In this document: one piece after another, positions 61,204 through 64,000 of the stretch | Position numbering within the stretch: position 1 is the first letter of the stretch | How the letters are laid out: each line of letters starts with the position of its first letter | Assembly: GCF_024623455.1 (NCBI RefSeq) | Contig: NZ_JANIPJ010000002.1 | Coordinates: 248,001-312,000, forward strand | Source of the DNA: Paenibacillus soyae | GTDB taxonomy: Bacteria > Bacillota > Bacilli > Paenibacillales > Paenibacillaceae | Length of the DNA stretch: 64,000 nt | Reading direction: 5' to 3' | Made by a program: the position numbers and the translations under genes | Notes under the pieces: model-generated | Seen by the model: only the letters and a program-made list of their open reading frames with translations | The model's database searches: none | Told to the model about the DNA's origin: nothing

Positions 61204-61859
61204 TACGATTTGCCTCCCCTCAGTTGTCGAAGCCAAACGGCCCCCAGCTTTACGATTCCTGTTCGAGCGGCTCTCGAAACGGCGGTAAACAAAACAGCAG
61301 CGCATAGGGCGACCGCGACGCCATCCCACCATGCCCACTCTCCAATAAGATACAAAGGAGAGGTGCCTCTCTCCATAAGAAACCACTGTACGGCTTCGCT
61401 AACCGCTGCCCCCCACACAACGATTGAGAATTGATGCCGAATGTCCGAAGTAAAGGCGCCGCACAGTATTCCGCTTAACAGCGGCGCGTCCCAATCCGGA
61501 TGAACAAAATAGAACATCGATTCATGAGAATAGAGGCTTCTAGCGCTCCCCCAAACAATCGCAAGCATGATAGCACAGGACAAGATATATAATCGCTGAC
61601 CATGCGCAGGACGGCGCCAGAAGCTTCCGGAGCCGCACAGAAGAAGCACGCATACGGCGGCGTGAATTTTGATTTCCGCCAAGCGGGCAATCGGTGTAAT
61701 CCAAAGAGGAAACATCAACAAAATCGCTATAATCCCCAAGACGGCAATAGTCCAACTCGTCGAAACTCGCGGCGCGAACGCCGCCTTCCAGCCTGTAGCC
61801 CACAATATCGAAACGATTAGCAATAATAGCGCGCATACGTATCCGGGTATCATCGTCAT
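61203..61859 (-). CDS. YphA-like membrane protein
   Basis: 218 residues with about five to six hydrophobic segments (YVCALLLLIVSILWA, IAVLGIIAILLMFPLWI, IHAAVCVLLLCGSG, LYILSCAIMLAIVWG). Membrane protein of unknown function. B. subtilis yphA is a membrane protein of similar size in the same gene order (cmk-rpsA-yphA); similarity is mostly by size and place. Confidence 0.7.
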   Translation of the reverse strand: MTMIPGYVCALLLLIVSILWATGWKAAFAPRVSTSWTIAVLGIIAILLMFPLWITPIARLAEIKIHAAVCVLLLCGSGSFWRRPAHGQRLYILSCAIMLAIVWGSARSLYSHESMFYFVHPDWDAPLLSGILCGAFTSDIRHQFSIVVWGAAVSEAVQWFLMERGTSPLYLIGEWAWWDGVAVALCAAVLFTAVSRAARTGIVKLGAVWLRQLRGGKS

Positions 61860-61890
61860 TTCACCTCATGTACCCCTATTATGCGCCAAC

Positions 61891-61929
61891 AAAAAAAGGC
61901 TATTCCCGCCGATTAGCAGGAATAGCCTT
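61891..61929 (-). terminator. intrinsic terminator of the rpsA homologue
   Basis: AAGGCTATTCC pairs with GGAATAGCCTT across an 11-base loop, with seven T residues following on the minus strand. Confidence 0.9.
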
Positions 61930-61945
61930 TTGCTTTGTTTGCTTA

Positions 61946-63190
61946 TTATTTCAGCTTGCTCAGTTTGTCGCCAAAACGCTCGCCAAGGGAATAGCTCATG
62001 CTCGAGCTGTTCAGGCTGACGTTCGGGTTGTTGATCTCTTCGATCTTAGGCGCGCGAGGTGCACGAGGCGCGCGGTCGGATTTTGCTTCTTGAGCCGGTT
62101 GCTCAGGAGCTTCTTCCGTTTCTTTGATGCTCAGAGAAACGCGTTTCTCGGCTGGGTTGAAGTCAAGAACCTTCGCTTTTACTTCTTGGCCTTCTTTCAG
62201 CACTTCGAACGGAGTTGCCACGTGGCGATGCGCGATTTGGGAAATGTGCACCAAACCTTCAACGCCTGGGGCGATCTCAACGAAAGCGCCGAACGTCACG
62301 ATACGGCGAACCGTGCCCGTTACGATGTCGCCCACGTTGAATTGACCTGCGGCCGTATCCCATGGACCTGGTTGTGCCGCTTTGATGCTGAGGCTGATTT
62401 TGCCGGCAGCCGGATCAACTTTAAGTACTTTGACGCGAACGGATTGACCTTCGGACACTACGTCCTTCGGATGGGCTACGTGCTGCCACGAAAGCTCGGA
62501 TACGTGAACGAGCCCGTCTACGCCGCCGATGTCAACGAATGCGCCGAACGGCGTCAAGCGTTGAACGGTGCCTTCCAGCTCTTGCCCAACTTGGAGGTTG
62601 CCCATCACTTGTTGTTTATTTTGCTCGAACTCGGCGTCCAGTACATCCTTCTGCGAGAGGATCACTTTTTTGTTTTCCAAGTCCAGCTCCTTCACTTTCA
62701 CGCGAAGCGTACGGCCTTTGTAATCGCTGAAATCTTCAACGAAATGGCGCTCTACCATGGATGCCGGGATGAAGCCGCGTACGCCCACGTCCGCGACAAG
62801 ACCGCCCTTGACGACGTCAGCCACGACAACCTCGAATACTTCGCCGGATTCGAATTTGCTTTGAAGCTCTTCCCAAGCTTTCTCGCCGTCGACAAGACGT
62901 TTCGAAAGAACCAGGCTTTCTTTGTTGTCGTCGATGCTGACAACCTTTAATTCAACCTCTTGGCCGATTTGAACCGCGTCTGTCGCGTTCTCCAGTTGTA
63001 CGGAGGACAGCTCGCGAATCGGAATGACACCGTCGTATTTATATCCAAGGCTTACGTAAGCTTGGTTATCTTCGATTTTGACGATTGTACCTTTAACGGA
63101 GTCGCCTTTCTTCAAAGAAACAAAATTGTCCATCGCGTCTTGGTTCACTTCTTCCGCGGCGGATTCTTGCACATTGATTTCTTCTGACAT
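61946..63190 (-). CDS. ribosomal protein S1 homologue (YpfD type)
   Basis: 414-residue protein with four S1 RNA-binding domains (starts near residues 27, 112, 199 and 284; for example GDSVKGTIVKIEDNQAYVSLGYKYDGVIP and VGDIVTGTVRRIVTFGAFVEIAPGVEG). An acidic N-terminus precedes and a disordered Ala/Glu/Pro-rich tail (EAPEQPAQEAKSDRAPRAPRAP) follows. Low-GC S1 homologues bind mRNA but may not be stable ribosomal parts. Downstream of cmk and plsC. Confidence 0.93.
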   Translation of the reverse strand: MSEEINVQESAAEEVNQDAMDNFVSLKKGDSVKGTIVKIEDNQAYVSLGYKYDGVIPIRELSSVQLENATDAVQIGQEVELKVVSIDDNKESLVLSKRLVDGEKAWEELQSKFESGEVFEVVVADVVKGGLVADVGVRGFIPASMVERHFVEDFSDYKGRTLRVKVKELDLENKKVILSQKDVLDAEFEQNKQQVMGNLQVGQELEGTVQRLTPFGAFVDIGGVDGLVHVSELSWQHVAHPKDVVSEGQSVRVKVLKVDPAAGKISLSIKAAQPGPWDTAAGQFNVGDIVTGTVRRIVTFGAFVEIAPGVEGLVHISQIAHRHVATPFEVLKEGQEVKAKVLDFNPAEKRVSLSIKETEEAPEQPAQEAKSDRAPRAPRAPKIEEINNPNVSLNSSSMSYSLGERFGDKLSKLK

Positions 63191-63270
63191 TGAAATAACC
63201 TCCTCAGTTCATACCCCAACTTTATTTAAACCCGCCTTCAGCCCTTGGCATCGGCGGTATTTAAAACGAC

Positions 63271-63846
63271 TTATTGATGCTGCTTGATCAGCTCGCGAAT
63301 GCGGTTCATGACGACATCCATCGCTTGATCCAGCACATCGGATGATGATTCATCGATAATTTCGGTAAGATGGATAGGCTTGCCATATACAACCTTGGTC
63401 TTCCTGAATAATTTGTAGCTTCCCACGATCGCTACGGGAACAACGGCCGCTTCGCTTCGCAAAGCGATCATCGCCGTGCCTTTCTTGGCTGCGCCGGCGT
63501 TGCTTCGCGAGCCTTCCGGGAATATGCCCATCACGTTCCCCGCTTTCAGAAGCGTAATGCCGGATTTAATGGCGTCCTTGCTGACGCCGCCTCGCTTCAC
63601 CGGGAACGCGCCGAATGCCCTGATTAGGGGTCCGAGCACGGGAATCTTGAACAGCTCTTCCTTGGCCATGAAGTACACCTTGCGGGGCACCTTCACTCCG
63701 ATAGTCGGCGGATCGAAATTGCTGATATGATTCGATGCCAGAATAACGGGCCCATCCTTCGGAATATGTTCGACGCCGATGGCTTCCAGCCGGAACAGAA
63801 CCGTATAAATGACTCTAAGCAAAAAGCGGAAAAGGACGTATAACAT
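63271..63846 (-). CDS. plsC: 1-acyl-sn-glycerol-3-phosphate acyltransferase
   Basis: Second acylation of glycerol 3-phosphate to phosphatidic acid. HxxxxD catalytic motif NHISNFD at about 36-42 and FPEGSRS at about 110; 191 residues with one N-terminal hydrophobic segment. Starts three bases after cmk stop. Complements plsY and gpsA encoded elsewhere in the window. Confidence 0.94.
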   Translation of the reverse strand: MLYVLFRFLLRVIYTVLFRLEAIGVEHIPKDGPVILASNHISNFDPPTIGVKVPRKVYFMAKEELFKIPVLGPLIRAFGAFPVKRGGVSKDAIKSGITLLKAGNVMGIFPEGSRSNAGAAKKGTAMIALRSEAAVVPVAIVGSYKLFRKTKVVYGKPIHLTEIIDESSSDVLDQAMDVVMNRIRELIKQHQ

Positions 63847-63849
63847 AGT

Positions 63850-64000
63850 TTACTTCGCCTCCGCTAATTTGGTTCTGCTTAATTTCACGATGGAAGCGAC
63901 GACTTCTTCGATCGTCATGTAACTGCTGTCGAGTTCGATCGCGTCATGGGCCTTAAGCAGCGGGGAAATGTCTCTCTGCTCGTCCAACGCGTCTCTCTCG
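63850..64000 (-). CDS. cmk: cytidylate kinase, C-terminal part
   Basis: Only the last about 50 residues are in the window (RDALDEQRDISPL, AHDAIELDSSYMTIEEVV, RTKLAEAK), typical of the end of CMP kinase. The gene continues beyond base 64000. It is upstream of plsC and the S1 homologue, as in B. subtilis cmk-rpsA. Confidence 0.9.
   Translation of the reverse strand, partial: ERDALDEQRDISPLLKAHDAIELDSSYMTIEEVVASIVKLSRTKLAEAK

Noticed and set aside
1..64000. CRISPR arrays, insertion sequences, tRNA or rRNA genes, prophage
   Set aside because: Looked for direct repeats, transposase-like frames and tRNA-like cloverleaves; none was found.

Overview
The window reads as a chromosomal segment of a Gram-positive, endospore-forming member of the Paenibacillaceae (Paenibacillus or a close relative). 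Three things support this. Gene order follows the Bacillus subtilis block cmk-rpsA homologue-yphA-der-gpsA-yphE/yphF-spoIVA-hbs-mtrB-hepS-menG-hepT-ndk-cheR-aro-trp-hisC-tyrA-ypi-qcr-ypjABCD-dapB-mgsA-bshB1-bshA-cca-birA-panBCD-dinG-ypmB, almost all on the minus strand. Sporulation genes (spoIVA, spoVIF, ypjB, YIEGIA) are present. Coding DNA is fairly GC-rich and uses Bacillus-type signals (GGAGG ribosome sites, sigma-A promoters, U-tailed terminators). No rRNA, tRNA, CRISPR array, insertion sequence or prophage was seen.

Layout. 1-2.1 kb (+): end of a methionine-salvage operon (mtnW partial, mtnX, mtnB) with two tandem terminators. 2.2-3.2 kb (+): an AT-rich DUF3231 gene split by an in-frame TGA. 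3.3-9 kb (-): dnaD, ackA with a hydroxyacyl-CoA dehydrogenase, and a short FtsH-like protease with an overlapping membrane-anchored partner. 8.4-14.6 kb (-): TPR gene-dinG-rex-mtaD-ypmB-like operon. 14.7-17.2 kb (-): panBCD behind a long leader with an internal terminator. 17.3-23.7 kb (-): mazG-like, TPR, dapB, mgsA, bshB1, bshA, cca, birA. 23.8-29 kb: ypjC (+), ypjB, ypjA, qcrABC, ypiF. 29-33.2 kb: IDEAL protein, gamma-carbonic anhydrase, an unrecognised 392-residue protein, a histidine phosphatase and an ECF sigma/anti-sigma pair. 33.4-33.6 kb: an isolated perfect promoter and terminator that look like a small RNA gene. 33.6-44.1 kb: tyrA, hisC, trpABFCDE with a TRAP-controlled leader, aroH, aroB and a decayed remnant of chorismate synthase. 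44.2-51.7 kb: small HTH protein, cheR, ndk, menaquinone genes (hepT, mqnA, ubiX, ubiA, menG, hepS), an unknown exported protein and mtrB (TRAP). 51.9-64 kb: hbs, spoIVA, yphF, two ferredoxins around a nucleotidyltransferase-like gene, yphE, spoVIF, gpsA, plsY, der, YIEGIA genes, yphA-like, rpsA homologue, plsC and the end of cmk.

How it fits together. Chorismate is the hub of the aro/trp/tyr block and also the substrate of MqnA, the first futalosine-pathway enzyme, encoded nearby with the polyprenyl diphosphate synthase (HepS/HepT) and the last methylase (MenG). Menaquinone feeds the QcrABC complex. The TRAP protein gene (mtrB) and its target, a string of about eleven GAG/UAG triplets in the trpE leader, both lie in the window. 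The strongest oddity is that chorismate synthase, which should make this hub metabolite, survives at its normal operon position only as a 148-bp remnant behind an intact promoter and ribosome site. Other points to follow up are the TGA in the DUF3231 gene, a Gly-to-Val change in the nucleotide-binding loop of GpsA, a perfect-promoter small RNA candidate, a hairpin burying the ypjB start, the panB leader, and the FtsH-like/partner pair.
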